Shown piece after piece: positions 15,218 to 23,728 of a stretch of 64,000 nt of DNA; within the stretch, counting starts at the first letter, position 1; every line of letters begins with the position of its first letter. Below the pieces are notes generated by a model, which saw only the letters and a program-made list of their open reading frames with translations, had not been told where the DNA came from and ran no database searches. The stretch spans positions 1 to 64,000 of the forward strand of contig NZ_QHLQ01000006.1 in the NCBI RefSeq assembly GCF_011813015.1, written 5' to 3'. The translations under genes were made by a program, and so were the position numbers. The DNA comes from Parasedimentitalea denitrificans (GTDB lineage Bacteria > Pseudomonadota > Alphaproteobacteria > Rhodobacterales > Rhodobacteraceae).

Positions 15218-15293
15218 CTTAGAAAACGCCTGACTTCATCAGGCCCTTTCTAAGACAGGTTCGGCTGGACCCGGATATTGTCCGGATCCAGCC
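15218..15293 (-). promoter_or_regulatory. Two tandem hairpins in the rplL-rpoB spacer (attenuator / RNase III-type processing region)
   Basis: Stem 1 (15263-15293) pairs GGCTGGACCCGGA with TCCGGATCCAGCC with one mismatch around a 5-base loop. Stem 2 (15218-15254) is a long two-part stem: outer CTTAGAAA/TTTCTAAG and inner GCCTGA/TCAGGC. Neither is followed by a T-run in the transcribed direction. In E. coli the same spacer holds a partial terminator and an RNase III cut site that lower rpoBC relative to rplJL. The same role is likely here by position, but it is inferred. Confidence 0.6.
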
Positions 15294-15342
15294 AAATTTC
15301 GAAAGCAGCCCGCAGAGCGAGCCACCCTCAAGCAACCTAAGC

Positions 15343-15714
15343 TTAGGCCACTTCGACTTCGGCGCCAGCTGCTTCCAGCTTGCCTTTAACGTCTTCAGCT
15401 TCGTCTTTCGACACGCCTTCTTTGATCTTGCCGCCAGCTTCGACCAGAGTCTTAGCTTCTTTCAGACCCAGACCAGTGATGCCGCGGACTTCTTTGATCA
15501 CGTTGATCTTAGAAGCGCCTGGGCTCTTCAGGATCACGTCAAATTCAGTCTTTTCTTCTTCAGCTGCACCGGCGTCGCCACCAGCAGCCATTACAACAGC
15601 GCCACCAGCGGCAGGCTCGATGCCATACTCATCTTTGAGGATGGTTTTCAGTTCTTGTGCTTCCAGCAGGGTCAGGCCCACGATGCTTTCTGCGAGTGCT
15701 TTCAGATCAGCCAT
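15343..15714 (-). CDS. rplL: 50S ribosomal protein L7/L12
   Basis: L7/L12 forms the mobile multimeric stalk that recruits translation GTPases. The 123-residue protein has an N-terminal dimerisation helix ([22 protein letters not shown]), an alanine/glycine-rich hinge around residues 38-55, and the C-terminal domain with [18 protein letters not shown]-like sequence and the end GAEVEVA. It is 81 bp after rplJ and shares its transcript; extra copies are normally achieved by more efficient translation. Confidence 0.99.
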   Translation of the reverse strand: MADLKALAESIVGLTLLEAQELKTILKDEYGIEPAAGGAVVMAAGGDAGAAEEEKTEFDVILKSPGASKINVIKEVRGITGLGLKEAKTLVEAGGKIKEGVSKDEAEDVKGKLEAAGAEVEVA

Positions 15715-15795
15715 TTTATCAGCTCTTTCCGTTTATCAGTGTGTTTTTCCAACGTCAGGGCACATGCCCCACGCCAGTCATTCAGTGCCAACCGC

Positions 15796-16314
15796 TTACG
15801 CAGCTTCCGCCTTCTCTTCGATGGTCGAAAGGATGCTTGCGATATTGCTTGCAGGTGCGCCAATTGCGCCAGCGATGTTGGAAGCAGGTGCGCCGATGCA
15901 GCCAGCGATGGAAGCAATAAGCTCCTCGCGGGAAGGCATTTTCGACACGGCTTCAACGCCAGCAACATCCAGAGCATTCTCACCCATTGCACCACCAAGG
16001 ATAACGAACTTTTTGTTCTCCTTGGCGAATTCCTGAGCAACCTTGGCCGCAGCCACTGGATCCTCAGAATAGGTTAGAACGGTCATCCCTGTCAGCAGGT
16101 CAGAAATGCTTGCACATGACTTTCCCTCGAGGGCGATTTTGGCGAGCCTGTTTTTGGCAACACGCACAGATCCGCCGGCTTCGCGAGCGCGGCCCCGTAG
16201 ATCTTGCATATCAGCAACTGTCAGACCGACGTAGTGTGATACCACAACAACGCCAGAGCTTTCGAAGATCTGGCCGAGTTCGTCGACCAATTTCTCTTTC
16301 TGGGCTCTATCCAC
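15796..16314 (-). CDS. rplJ: 50S ribosomal protein L10
   Basis: L10 anchors the L7/L12 stalk to 23S rRNA. The GTG start at 16314 is chosen (172 residues, [16 protein letters not shown] at the start) because a GGAGAG site sits 5 bases upstream and the length equals that usual in this family. The frame opens to an ATG at 16344, but that adds ten residues with no family counterpart and overlaps a 17-bp palindrome. The C-terminal helix that binds L7/L12 carries two copies of [19 protein letters not shown]-type sequence. L10 usually represses its own mRNA leader, and a long leader is present here. Confidence 0.96.
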   Translation of the reverse strand: MDRAQKEKLVDELGQIFESSGVVVVSHYVGLTVADMQDLRGRAREAGGSVRVAKNRLAKIALEGKSCASISDLLTGMTVLTYSEDPVAAAKVAQEFAKENKKFVILGGAMGENALDVAGVEAVSKMPSREELIASIAGCIGAPASNIAGAIGAPASNIASILSTIEEKAEAA

Positions 16315-16936
16315 AGTTCTCTCCAAATTTGGGATGTCAGACATCCCGGCTCAAGTTTGCCAGGCTTCGAAAAACCCAGCGTTCAGGTCCGTAGTTACGG
16401 GGTGAGCCAAAAATCGCCCGAGGGTTTGAAAGTCCTCGATCTTTTTTGTCTTTTCCCGTCTCAGGAGGGAAATTAAGACCCTTAGAAAGGGCCACCCACC
16501 ATCTTGGACGAAACGAAACAAAGCGCACGACGAATCGCACGCTTCACTTCGCGGTCACACCTAAGAGGATTTTAAGGGCTTTCCAAGCAGAAAATGCAGG
16601 TTTCGGCGATATCATCAGACTGTCCAACTGTTGCACCAATGTCAGGTCTGCGCACGGTCTCTTTATGCGAAGTTTTGATTTACCCGTCAGAGTGCTTGCA
16701 ATCGCGCGATTACCGCCGGCCTCACACCCCGGCACAGGTTCAGGACCCCGGTTGTAAACGGGGCGCTACAGGAATGCATTTACGCACGGGAGATAAAGTC
16801 CCCGTCCGTCTCCGCTCTGGTGGTACCACCATCGATATTCGGATCAGATGTTAGGATGCAAATACAGCTGGCTGAACATTGGAAAACCGACACGGGAGAA
16901 CGCCTAGTCGGCCCATTGGCACGGCCTGTCTATGTG
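16315..16936 (-). promoter_or_regulatory. Long rplJ leader / promoter region without a convincing gene
   Basis: The 680 bp between rplA and rplJ holds no credible coding sequence on either strand; short open frames here lack family features and ribosome sites. Structures seen include a perfect 17-bp palindrome GGGATGTCAGACATCCC at 16331-16347, directly before the rplJ ribosome site, a small CCCTT-AGA-AAGGG hairpin at 16479-16491 and a 14-bp palindrome TGGTGGTACCACCA at 16818-16831. The rplA terminator defines its far end. In other bacteria this leader binds the L10-L7/L12 complex for feedback control and also holds the promoter. I cannot place a promoter with confidence. Confidence 0.5.
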
Positions 16937-16971
16937 AAAAGGCCCGGAACTGCGGCAGCAGATCCGGGCCT
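16937..16971 (-). terminator. Rho-independent terminator of rplKA
   Basis: On the minus strand the arms AGGCCCGGA (16940-16948) and TCCGGGCCT (16963-16971) pair across a 14-base loop and are followed by TTTT. It sits 25 bp after the rplA stop, so rplKA and rplJL-rpoBC appear to be separate transcription units. Confidence 0.88.
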
Positions 16972-16995
16972 CTAATTTAACAGTCTACGCCGATC

Positions 16996-17694
16996 TTACT
17001 CAGCAGCAGCGTTGTCTACATTAACAGTCACGCCTGGGCCCATAGTCGAGGACAGAGCGATTTTCTGCATGTAGGCACCTTTGGCGCCTGCTGGCTTAGC
17101 CTTGGCAACAGCAGAAACAAATGCGCGGATGTTTTCTACCAGCTTAGCTTCGTCAAACGATGCTTTGCCAACACCAGCGTGCACCACGCCACCTTTTTCA
17201 GCTTTGAACTGAACTTCGCCACCTTTGGCTGCTTCTACGGCTGCTTTCACATCCATAGTCACAGTGCCAACCTTTGGGTTTGGCATCAGGTTACGTGGGC
17301 CCAGAACTTTACCCAGACGACCAACGATTGGCATCATGTCAGGTGTCGCGATGCAACGATCGAAATCGATTGTGCCGCCCTGAATGGTTTCCATCAGGTC
17401 TTCTGCACCAATGATGTCAGCGCCAGCAGCCTTGGCTTCGTCAGCCTTGGGGCCACGTGCAAAAACAGCAACGCGCATGGATTTACCAGTGCCGTTTGGC
17501 AGGCCGATAACACCACGAACCATCTGGTCAGCGTGACGTGTGTCAACACCCAGGTTCATTGCGATTTCGATGGTTTCATCGAACTTAGCATTGGCATTGG
17601 CCTTGATCAGAGCAACAGCTTCTTCAACCGACACATCTACTTTGCCAGCGAATGCTTCGCGCGCAGCGCGAGTACGTTTTCCAAGCTTAGCCAT
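16996..17694 (-). CDS. rplA: 50S ribosomal protein L1
   Basis: L1 binds 23S rRNA at the mobile L1 stalk, helps tRNA leave the E site, and in many bacteria represses its own rplKA mRNA. The 232-residue protein is full length: [15 protein letters not shown] at the start, the family segments [14 protein letters not shown] and [14 protein letters not shown], and [20 protein letters not shown]. It follows rplK by one base, which implies tight co-translation, and is followed by a strong terminator. Confidence 0.99.
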   Translation of the reverse strand: MAKLGKRTRAAREAFAGKVDVSVEEAVALIKANANAKFDETIEIAMNLGVDTRHADQMVRGVIGLPNGTGKSMRVAVFARGPKADEAKAAGADIIGAEDLMETIQGGTIDFDRCIATPDMMPIVGRLGKVLGPRNLMPNPKVGTVTMDVKAAVEAAKGGEVQFKAEKGGVVHAGVGKASFDEAKLVENIRAFVSAVAKAKPAGAKGAYMQKIALSSTMGPGVTVNVDNAAAE

Positions 17695-17695
17695 A

Positions 17696-18121
17696 TTACT
17701 TCACCTCGATGCCCATAGAGCGGGCAGAGCCCAGGATGATCTGCATAGCGCCTTCGATATCGTTGGCGTTCAGATCTTTCATCTTGGCTTCGGCGATTTC
17801 TTTCACCTGAGCCGCGGTCACAGTACCGACGGTTTCGCGCGACGGTGTTTTAGCACCGGACTTAACCTTGGCAGCCTTCTTCAGGAAGTAAGACGCAGGT
17901 GGCGTCTTGATGTCCATAGTGAAGGACTTGTCCTGGTAGTAGGTGATCACGGTTGGGCACGGCGCACCGGGCTCCAGATCTGCAGTTTTAGCGTTGAACG
18001 CCTTACAGAATTCCATGATGTTAATGCCGCGCTGACCCAGCGCCGGACCAACTGGTGGCGAGGGGTTCGCTTTACCTGCAGGAACCTGCAGCTTCATTGT
18101 ACCAGCAAGCTTCTTAGCCAT
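17696..18121 (-). CDS. rplK: 50S ribosomal protein L11
   Basis: L11 binds the GTPase-associated centre of 23S rRNA and is needed for RelA sensing of stalled ribosomes and for thiopeptide sensitivity. The 141-residue protein has the proline-rich N-terminal linker ([23 protein letters not shown]) and the C-terminal RNA-binding domain around [21 protein letters not shown]. It is first in the rplKA unit. The usual upstream neighbour nusG is displaced by a cyclase gene about 200 bp away, so rplK must have its own promoter between 18122 and 18325. Confidence 0.99.
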   Translation of the reverse strand: MAKKLAGTMKLQVPAGKANPSPPVGPALGQRGINIMEFCKAFNAKTADLEPGAPCPTVITYYQDKSFTMDIKTPPASYFLKKAAKVKSGAKTPSRETVGTVTAAQVKEIAEAKMKDLNANDIEGAMQIILGSARSMGIEVK

Positions 18122-18325
18122 TTGGTTTTCCTTTCAACGTGAGCGAAACGCGTTCCGCCCGGTTTGTGTTGCGTGGTCCAGTCCGACATCGCGATGCCTG
18201 CAACCTCCCACGAGAGAATCTCGCCCGAAGACGATAATGGCGGCGTGTACGCCTGTTTTGAGATATTGACAAGGGGAGCTGACAAATCAAACCGACAATG
18301 ATCTGTGGAAGCGCCGCTCAGCCCC

Positions 18326-19624
18326 TCAAACCGGATGCAAAAGCTGAAAAACCTCTACCGGCTCCCGAATTCCTTTAAAAGTCTGCGCCCCTCTGGACGC
18401 AACTTCAAACTGCGTCTCAACCGCGATACCAGCCTTTGGACTCAGCAGAATCTCTCCGTCCTTTGCCTCATCACACAATCGAGCAGCCAAATTGATCGCG
18501 GTGCCCGATGCTGTGTAGTCAAACCTGTCTTCGAAGCCAACGATCCCCACCGTGGCATAACCTAACGACACGCCAACCCCAAACCCGAGACGATACCCAA
18601 GGCGCTGCCATTGCGCGCAGAGCTCTTTCATCCGCTCGCACATTGCGACAGCCAACCTAACCGCATCCCCTGCCGGGTCGTCACATTTCAGCGGATCGTT
18701 GAACAAAGCCATGATGCCGTCCCCCATCCTATGGTCCACACCGGCGCCATGGACATTGATCAGTCGCCCCATCTCTTCGTGATAGGTTTGCAGGACGTCT
18801 ATGGTTTCCTCTGGTTCCGCCGTTTCACAAAACGCCGTAAATCCGCGGATGTCACAAAACAACACCCCCAACAGCACGCGATGGCTGGACAACACTTTCT
18901 CGGAACCGGATTGAATAATGGCGTCAGCAACCGCTGGCGGAAGAAACCGCTTGAGCTTGCCTATCCGCTCAATTTCCCCCACCTGCGCCTGCACCCTTCC
19001 CTCCAACTCAGCATTGAGCTGCTCCAAGGCCTTGAACTGGCGCGCATTCTCAATCGCAATCACAGCCTGAGATGCGAAAGCCTGTACCAGAGCAACCTCT
19101 TGTTCGCTGAATGGGCATACCTCCTGACGAAACAGGGTGATGTTTCCGATAGCCTTGCCATTCTGGAGCAACGGTACAAACACCACGCTTCGTATCGAAG
19201 AATGATCGACCATGGATCGCACCACCGGACTATTGGCCTTATAGAGGTCGCTGTCCCGCATATCAGGCAAAACAACCAAGCGCTCCTCAATGATGGATTT
19301 TGCCGCATAGGACACTGACACATCCAACACCATTTGCCCGGTCTCAAACAGCTCAACGGCTTTGGGAAACAGGCCACGATAGGCCGCAAGAACTTGGTGG
19401 TCGTCACCGGCCTGCGCCAAGATCAATGCAGACATCGGCGCATTACAAAGCGCCTGAGCGTGGTCGAGAATAGCCTCGAACACCGGCTGGTCGTCATCGC
19501 GAGATTGGCTGATGACCTCCAAAATCTCTTGCAAGGCACGTTCGCGAGCTGTCGCATTAACCGACTTTGATGCTGGAACACCGCCTTCTTCGGAAGGGAC
19601 GTATTGCTCAAATGAGTGCGCCAA
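18326..19624 (-). CDS. GAF-domain class III adenylate/guanylate cyclase
   Basis: The 432-residue protein has an N-terminal GAF sensory domain (about residues 35-190), a short coiled linker, and a C-terminal class III nucleotide cyclase domain (about 235-430). Both metal-binding aspartates are seen, in FCDIRGFT and in RMGDGIMALF. The position that usually holds the purine-selecting lysine three residues before GD is histidine (VDHRMGD), and DYTASGTAINLAARL replaces the more usual GD/GP form, so the substrate is uncertain. No membrane segment is evident, so it is probably cytosolic. It lies between nusG, which has its own terminator, and rplK, an odd place for a signalling gene. Confidence 0.9.
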   Translation of the reverse strand: MAHSFEQYVPSEEGGVPASKSVNATARERALQEILEVISQSRDDDQPVFEAILDHAQALCNAPMSALILAQAGDDHQVLAAYRGLFPKAVELFETGQMVLDVSVSYAAKSIIEERLVVLPDMRDSDLYKANSPVVRSMVDHSSIRSVVFVPLLQNGKAIGNITLFRQEVCPFSEQEVALVQAFASQAVIAIENARQFKALEQLNAELEGRVQAQVGEIERIGKLKRFLPPAVADAIIQSGSEKVLSSHRVLLGVLFCDIRGFTAFCETAEPEETIDVLQTYHEEMGRLINVHGAGVDHRMGDGIMALFNDPLKCDDPAGDAVRLAVAMCERMKELCAQWQRLGYRLGFGVGVSLGYATVGIVGFEDRFDYTASGTAINLAARLCDEAKDGEILLSPKAGIAVETQFEVASRGAQTFKGIREPVEVFQLLHPV

Positions 19625-19741
19625 AAAATTCCCCGGCCATCATAGTGGATTGGTGACGTTAATGTCCCCATGCTAGCTGAATGCGAGATTCGGGCAAGGT
19701 GAGCGTTACAGGCACAATAACGACTGGCACTTCCACCCAAC

Positions 19742-19771
19742 AAAAAAGCCCCGAAGGATATCCCTCGGGGC
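19742..19771 (-). terminator. Rho-independent terminator of secE-nusG
   Basis: The arms GCCCCGA (19748-19754) and TCGGGGC (19765-19771) flank a GGATATCC-containing loop and, on the minus strand, are followed by TTTTTT. It lies 27 bp after the nusG stop and separates secE-nusG from the cyclase gene. Confidence 0.92.
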
Positions 19772-19798
19772 GTGCAATCACTTCACCATTTGGCTAAC

Positions 19799-20332
19799 TC
19801 AGCCCTGTTTAGTAACCTGAGTGAATTCCAATTCGACCGGGGTTTCCCGACCAAAGATCGAAACAGTAACCTTGAGGCGCTGGTTATCTTCGTCAACTTC
19901 CTCAACCATACCGTCGAAGTCTTCGAACGGACCTTCGTTGACCTTGACCTTCTCACCCACTTCAAAGTGGATAAGTGTACGAGGCGCTTCTTCGCCTTCC
20001 TGCACGCGGTTCAGAATCTGGTTCACCTCGGCGTCACGCATTGGCATCGGACGGCCCTGCGGACCCAAGAAGCCAGTAACGCGGTTGATCGAGTTGATCA
20101 GGTGGTATCCGTGGTCGCTCATTTCCATGTGGACCAGAACATAACCCGGCATAAAGCGACGCTCGGTGGTCACCTTTTTACCGCGACGGACTTCGATCAC
20201 TTCTTCGGTAGGCACCAGAACCTCGTCGATGTCACCATCCAGACCAGTTTCTTCAGCCGTCGTGCGAATCTGTTCTGCGATCTTCTTTTCGAAGTTCGAA
20301 AGCACGCTGACCGTATACCACCGTTTCGCCAT
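19799..20332 (-). CDS. nusG: Transcription termination/antitermination factor NusG
   Basis: NusG binds RNA polymerase, suppresses pausing, links to ribosomal S10 and aids Rho. The start at 20332 gives MAKRWYTVSVLSNFEKK and 177 residues, the family length. The open frame reaches 20500, but the extra 56 residues have no family match. The NGN domain occupies roughly residues 1-120 with MPGYVLVHMEMSDHGYHLI, and the C-terminal KOW domain contains GEKVKVNEGPFEDFDGMVEEV. It follows secE by about 220 bp and is ended by a strong terminator instead of reading into rplK. Confidence 0.98.
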   Translation of the reverse strand: MAKRWYTVSVLSNFEKKIAEQIRTTAEETGLDGDIDEVLVPTEEVIEVRRGKKVTTERRFMPGYVLVHMEMSDHGYHLINSINRVTGFLGPQGRPMPMRDAEVNQILNRVQEGEEAPRTLIHFEVGEKVKVNEGPFEDFDGMVEEVDEDNQRLKVTVSIFGRETPVELEFTQVTKQG

Positions 20333-20552
20333 GAAACTGACCGTCCTTGTTCTGTCGGGTTGGCACCATTGCCTTGCCGTCGCTTGAATTTCCGTTGCAG
20401 CCGCTTGCTGCATCTTAACAAAAATCGGCGCGCAACACGAATCGCCGCACGCCTCTGTTTTAGACATGGCCCACCTACCCGCCAATCGAGACGAGATCAA
20501 GAGGTACGCCTTCTTTTCGATGAAGCATCAACGCCCCATCCGTCAGCATGGC

Positions 20553-20750
20553 CTACTTGAACATATCCAGCACGCCAGACAGCCCAAAGCGGATAATGAT
20601 ATCGACCAGAGCAAAGAACACAGCCGTCAGCGCAGCCATGATAAAGACCATTACGGTGGTCAGCAGAACTTCACGGCGGGTCGGCCAGACGATTTTGGAG
20701 ACCTCGGCCCGAACCTGCTGGATGAACTGAACTGGATTAATAGTGGCCAT
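20553..20750 (-). CDS. secE: Preprotein translocase subunit SecE
   Basis: SecE is the essential clamp subunit of the SecYEG channel. The 65-residue short form with a single membrane segment is typical of alphaproteobacteria: an amphipathic region NPVQFIQQVRAEVSKIVWP, then TRREVLLTTVMVFIMAALTAVFFALVD. The start at 20750 (MATINPVQF) is preferred over an upstream in-frame ATG at 20774 because it matches the family N-terminus. It is transcribed with nusG and diverges from the TPR glycosyltransferase gene. Confidence 0.97.
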   Translation of the reverse strand: MATINPVQFIQQVRAEVSKIVWPTRREVLLTTVMVFIMAALTAVFFALVDIIIRFGLSGVLDMFK

Positions 20751-20984
20751 TTGGCTGGTTCTCTCTGCTAACAATCAGCAAACGACTTAGCTCGTGGCAC
20801 CACGGAATTCAAGCCCTGTTCGATGCCCGCAGCCCTGCTATCCGCGCCAAGCCCCATAGTGCGTTGGGCCAGAGCCGATTGCAGTCAATTCAATGTTAAT
20901 TCTACTCACCTATGTAGGGGGCAATCCTACCCGACCTCAGAAGGGTCTTTAATGGGTATAGCGTGATCAGTGAGGTAGAAATCC

Positions 20985-23177
20985 ATGGCTCTCGCCCAGT
21001 CTTCAAACACAACCAATCAGCTGAACCAAATCGACGACCTGAACGGTGTAACTGAAACACTCCGCAATGTTCTTCGGTGCAACTCAACGGCAAGCCCGGA
21101 AATGGCGCCGCTGGCGACATTGCCCACCCTCCTAAAGAAGCCAGCCGAACCGCCAGTTTCGGAACTGGTAAGACTATCCAACGGTTTTATTGCGGGACGG
21201 CTTCGTGCCACCGCCAACGGGGCCGCCGAAATGGTGCGTTCCCGGCAGAAATCTCTGTTCCTTTGGGCACTATTGGGACGATGCTATCTGGAACTGGGCG
21301 CCTTCGAAAAGTCGGCGATCTGCCTGACCCGCGCCACTGCCGTTGCGCCACAACTGGGTGAGCTATGGTCATTGCTCGGTGAAGCGTCCGAGAAAGATAA
21401 CAAAATCGACGAGGCTGCCACCCAGTACCGCAAGGCGGTTGAGCTAGCGCCCAAGCATCTGACTGCACGTTCAAACTTGGGAACACTTCTTGCGTCCTTG
21501 GGACAGTTTTCTGCTGCGGACAAACACCTGTCAGCAGCAATTAGCCTAGAACCAAAGGACCCGGTACTTCACTTTAGCCGCGCCGAGGCCCTTTACCAAT
21601 TGGGGCAGCTAGATGCCGCAAAACAGGGCTACATGTCTGCAATCTCGATTGATCCAGGCTTTGCTGACGCTCAATTCGGCCTAGGTCAAATCAACGCCGA
21701 GCAAGGCAACCACGCCGCCGCTATCAGGAATTTCAGCGAGGTTCTGGAAAACGACCCAAATAACGATGCAGCCCGCGTTCTTAAGATGAACCAGATGGCA
21801 CATATCAACGACTGGAGCTGGTCAACAGAGTATCAGGAGCACCGCAAGCTCCTTGGCCTGCACGGCATCGGTTGTGATCCGCTTTCCCTCATCACACTCG
21901 AAGACAATCCGGACCTGCTACGGCTGCGCACCCATGCCTTTGCCGCGCAGGAATTTGGCCCTATCACCCCTCGCCCGCCGGCCCGGGTGTCCCAGCGGCC
22001 AAACCGCCTTCGGATCGGTTACTTTGCATCAGACATTGGGGCTCAGGTCGACCGGAACCAGTTGAATGGCCTGATTGAAAATCATGACATGAACCGGTTT
22101 GAGGCCTTCGCCTATTCCTATGGAACCAGCCGACAGGTAGATCTGCCTGTTCGCATGTCCGAGAACCTAGCCCGGTTCCGCAATGTGCAAGGCAACAGCA
22201 ATGCCGAGATCATTGCAATTGCACAGGCAGACAAACTCGACATTGCTGTGGACCTAAGCGGTTACACTCAGGACAGCCGCAGCTCGATTTTTGCCAGCCC
22301 GCTGGCTTCTTTGCATATGTCCTATTTGGGCCACCCCGGAACCATGGGGAACACCGCCTTTGACTATCTGATTGGCGATCACACCGTTTGCCCGCCAGGA
22401 AGCGAACGTTTCTACTGCGAGCATCTGATCCGCATGCCGGACAGCTTTCAGCTCAATGACGATCAACGTCTGATCTCTAGCCGACAGCTTACCCGGCAGG
22501 CCTGCGACCTACCCGACGACGCGTTTGTGTTTTGCAACTTTGGCAGCAACCACAAAATCACCTCGCAGGAATTCGGCATCTGGATGCGATTGCTGTCACA
22601 GGTCGAAGGCAGCGTTCTGTGGCTGATGCGAAGCTGCGACCAATCCATGTCCAACCTTCAGCGCGAAGCCTCCGAACAGGGTATCGACCCGGCGCGGTTG
22701 ATTTTCGCAGACAGGATGCCAAAACCGGAACACCTTGCGCGGCACAAGATCGCAGACTTGTACCTTGATACATTCACCTGCAACGCCCATCGAACGGCCA
22801 GTGATGCACTCTGGGCTGGCTTGCCAGTTTTGACCCTCGCTGGGCAGCAGTTTGCCGCTCGTGTCGGTGCAAGCCTGCTGGATGCAGTCGGTCTGCCAGA
22901 ACTCATCACTCAGACCACGGCAGATTACGAATCCTGCGCCATGGATCTCGCGACATCCCCCGACAGTCTCCTGTCGCTGCGCAGCAAGCTGAAAACCCTT
23001 GGGCGACGGGCACCGCTGTTTGATACTCAGAAAATCACCCGATCGCTGGAACTGGGCTTAGACATGGCCTTTGATCGGCACATATCCGGGCAAAGCCCAA
23101 CACATCTGGACGTTCCCGAAGCATCCGCGTCAGAGCCTATGGTGACGACAAAGACACCAAAGTCCTCAGCCGCCTGA
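20985..23177 (+). CDS. TPR-repeat protein with O-GlcNAc-transferase-like (GT41) domain
   Basis: The 730-residue protein has about five tetratricopeptide repeats (about residues 95-265), then a GT41 catalytic region from about residue 340 (RLRIGYFASD) to about 700. GT41 landmarks include DLSGYT, LGHPGTMG, FCNFGSNHKIT (with the lysine that contacts the nucleotide) and ADLYLDTFTCNAH followed by RTASDALWAGLPVLTL. The histidine normally present after GY.SxDF is replaced (ASDIGAQV), and the second residue of the HTT motif is Arg, so activity may differ from classical OGT. No signal peptide is visible. Candidate targets in bacteria include flagellin and surface proteins; none is linked here. Confidence 0.88.
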   Translation: MALAQSSNTTNQLNQIDDLNGVTETLRNVLRCNSTASPEMAPLATLPTLLKKPAEPPVSELVRLSNGFIAGRLRATANGAAEMVRSRQKSLFLWALLGRCYLELGAFEKSAICLTRATAVAPQLGELWSLLGEASEKDNKIDEAATQYRKAVELAPKHLTARSNLGTLLASLGQFSAADKHLSAAISLEPKDPVLHFSRAEALYQLGQLDAAKQGYMSAISIDPGFADAQFGLGQINAEQGNHAAAIRNFSEVLENDPNNDAARVLKMNQMAHINDWSWSTEYQEHRKLLGLHGIGCDPLSLITLEDNPDLLRLRTHAFAAQEFGPITPRPPARVSQRPNRLRIGYFASDIGAQVDRNQLNGLIENHDMNRFEAFAYSYGTSRQVDLPVRMSENLARFRNVQGNSNAEIIAIAQADKLDIAVDLSGYTQDSRSSIFASPLASLHMSYLGHPGTMGNTAFDYLIGDHTVCPPGSERFYCEHLIRMPDSFQLNDDQRLISSRQLTRQACDLPDDAFVFCNFGSNHKITSQEFGIWMRLLSQVEGSVLWLMRSCDQSMSNLQREASEQGIDPARLIFADRMPKPEHLARHKIADLYLDTFTCNAHRTASDALWAGLPVLTLAGQQFAARVGASLLDAVGLPELITQTTADYESCAMDLATSPDSLLSLRSKLKTLGRRAPLFDTQKITRSLELGLDMAFDRHISGQSPTHLDVPEASASEPMVTTKTPKSSAA

Positions 23178-23206
23178 TAGAATGTCGATCTCAACCGGGG
23201 CGATGT

Positions 23207-23274
23207 CGCGCGGACGCAGTCCGCGCGCGGCCCAACGGGAGTAGATCATGTAGTGATCGTACGACGGGCGGGAG
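23207..23274. repeat. Hairpin-rich intergenic repeat, family A, partial copy
   Basis: This segment has a perfect GC-rich hairpin (CGCGCGGAC-GCA-GTCCGCGCG, 23207-23227), then box CCCAACGGGAG (23231-23241), a short GATCA/TGATC hairpin, and box GACGGGCGGGAG (23263-23274). The two boxes recur with similar spacing (21 versus 23 bases) at 29468-29513. The last box ends 3 bp from the moaE stop, between two convergent genes, so the element could act as a transcript end for one or both. Confidence 0.6.
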
Positions 23275-23277
23275 CCG

Positions 23278-23724
23278 CTACCAGCGGGTCAATGCGTCCT
23301 CGTCTTCGTCCTTGGATGCAACCCAATCTGCCGCCCCGTCGTGCAAAATTTCCTTTTTCCAGAACGGAGCTCGGGACTTCAGATAATCCATCAAATACTC
23401 AGCCGCTTCAAACGCATCCTTGCGATGCCGTGAGGCGGTCGCGACCATCATGATCTGTTCACCCAGTTCCAGACGGCCATACCTGTGAATGACCAGCGCG
23501 TCACCCAGCGACCAGCGGTCTTTGGCAGTCTGCGCGATTTCAGTCAACGCTTTGAGCGTCATGCCGGGATAGTGTTCGATTTCCATCGCCACCAATCCGC
23601 CCTGATCCGCATCTCGGACAATTCCAGTAAAGGTGACTATGGCGCCTGAACCATTGTTGGCTTGGGCAAAGGTCTCGGCCTCAACACCCAAGTCAAAGAT
23701 TTCTTCCTGTACTGATACCCGCAT
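23278..23724 (-). CDS. moaE: Molybdopterin synthase catalytic subunit MoaE
   Basis: MoaE with MoaD-thiocarboxylate converts cyclic pyranopterin monophosphate to molybdopterin. The 148-residue protein is the family length. It shows GAIVTFTGIVRD near the N-terminus, EIEHYPGMT, the IHRYGRLELGE segment and the active-site stretch SRHRKDAFEAAEYLMDYLKSRAPFWKKE with its conserved basic residues. It starts 4 bp after moaD, with uvrC-pgsA upstream on the same strand. The C-terminal ADWVASKDEDEDALTRW tail is acidic. Confidence 0.97.
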   Translation of the reverse strand: MRVSVQEEIFDLGVEAETFAQANNGSGAIVTFTGIVRDADQGGLVAMEIEHYPGMTLKALTEIAQTAKDRWSLGDALVIHRYGRLELGEQIMMVATASRHRKDAFEAAEYLMDYLKSRAPFWKKEILHDGAADWVASKDEDEDALTRW

Positions 23725-23728
23725 TGGA

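Noticed and set aside
16446-16757. 103-codon plus-strand frame in the rplJ leader
   Set aside because: No ribosome site, no family similarity, and it lies in a region expected to hold a regulatory leader on the other strand.
20751-20984. tRNA-Trp gene upstream of secE, as in many bacteria
   Set aside because: The expected acceptor, T-loop and CCA anticodon sequences are absent on both strands.
22254-22909. Several short minus-strand frames inside the O-GlcNAc-transferase-like gene
   Set aside because: They are shadows of a clear coding frame and lack motifs or ribosome sites.
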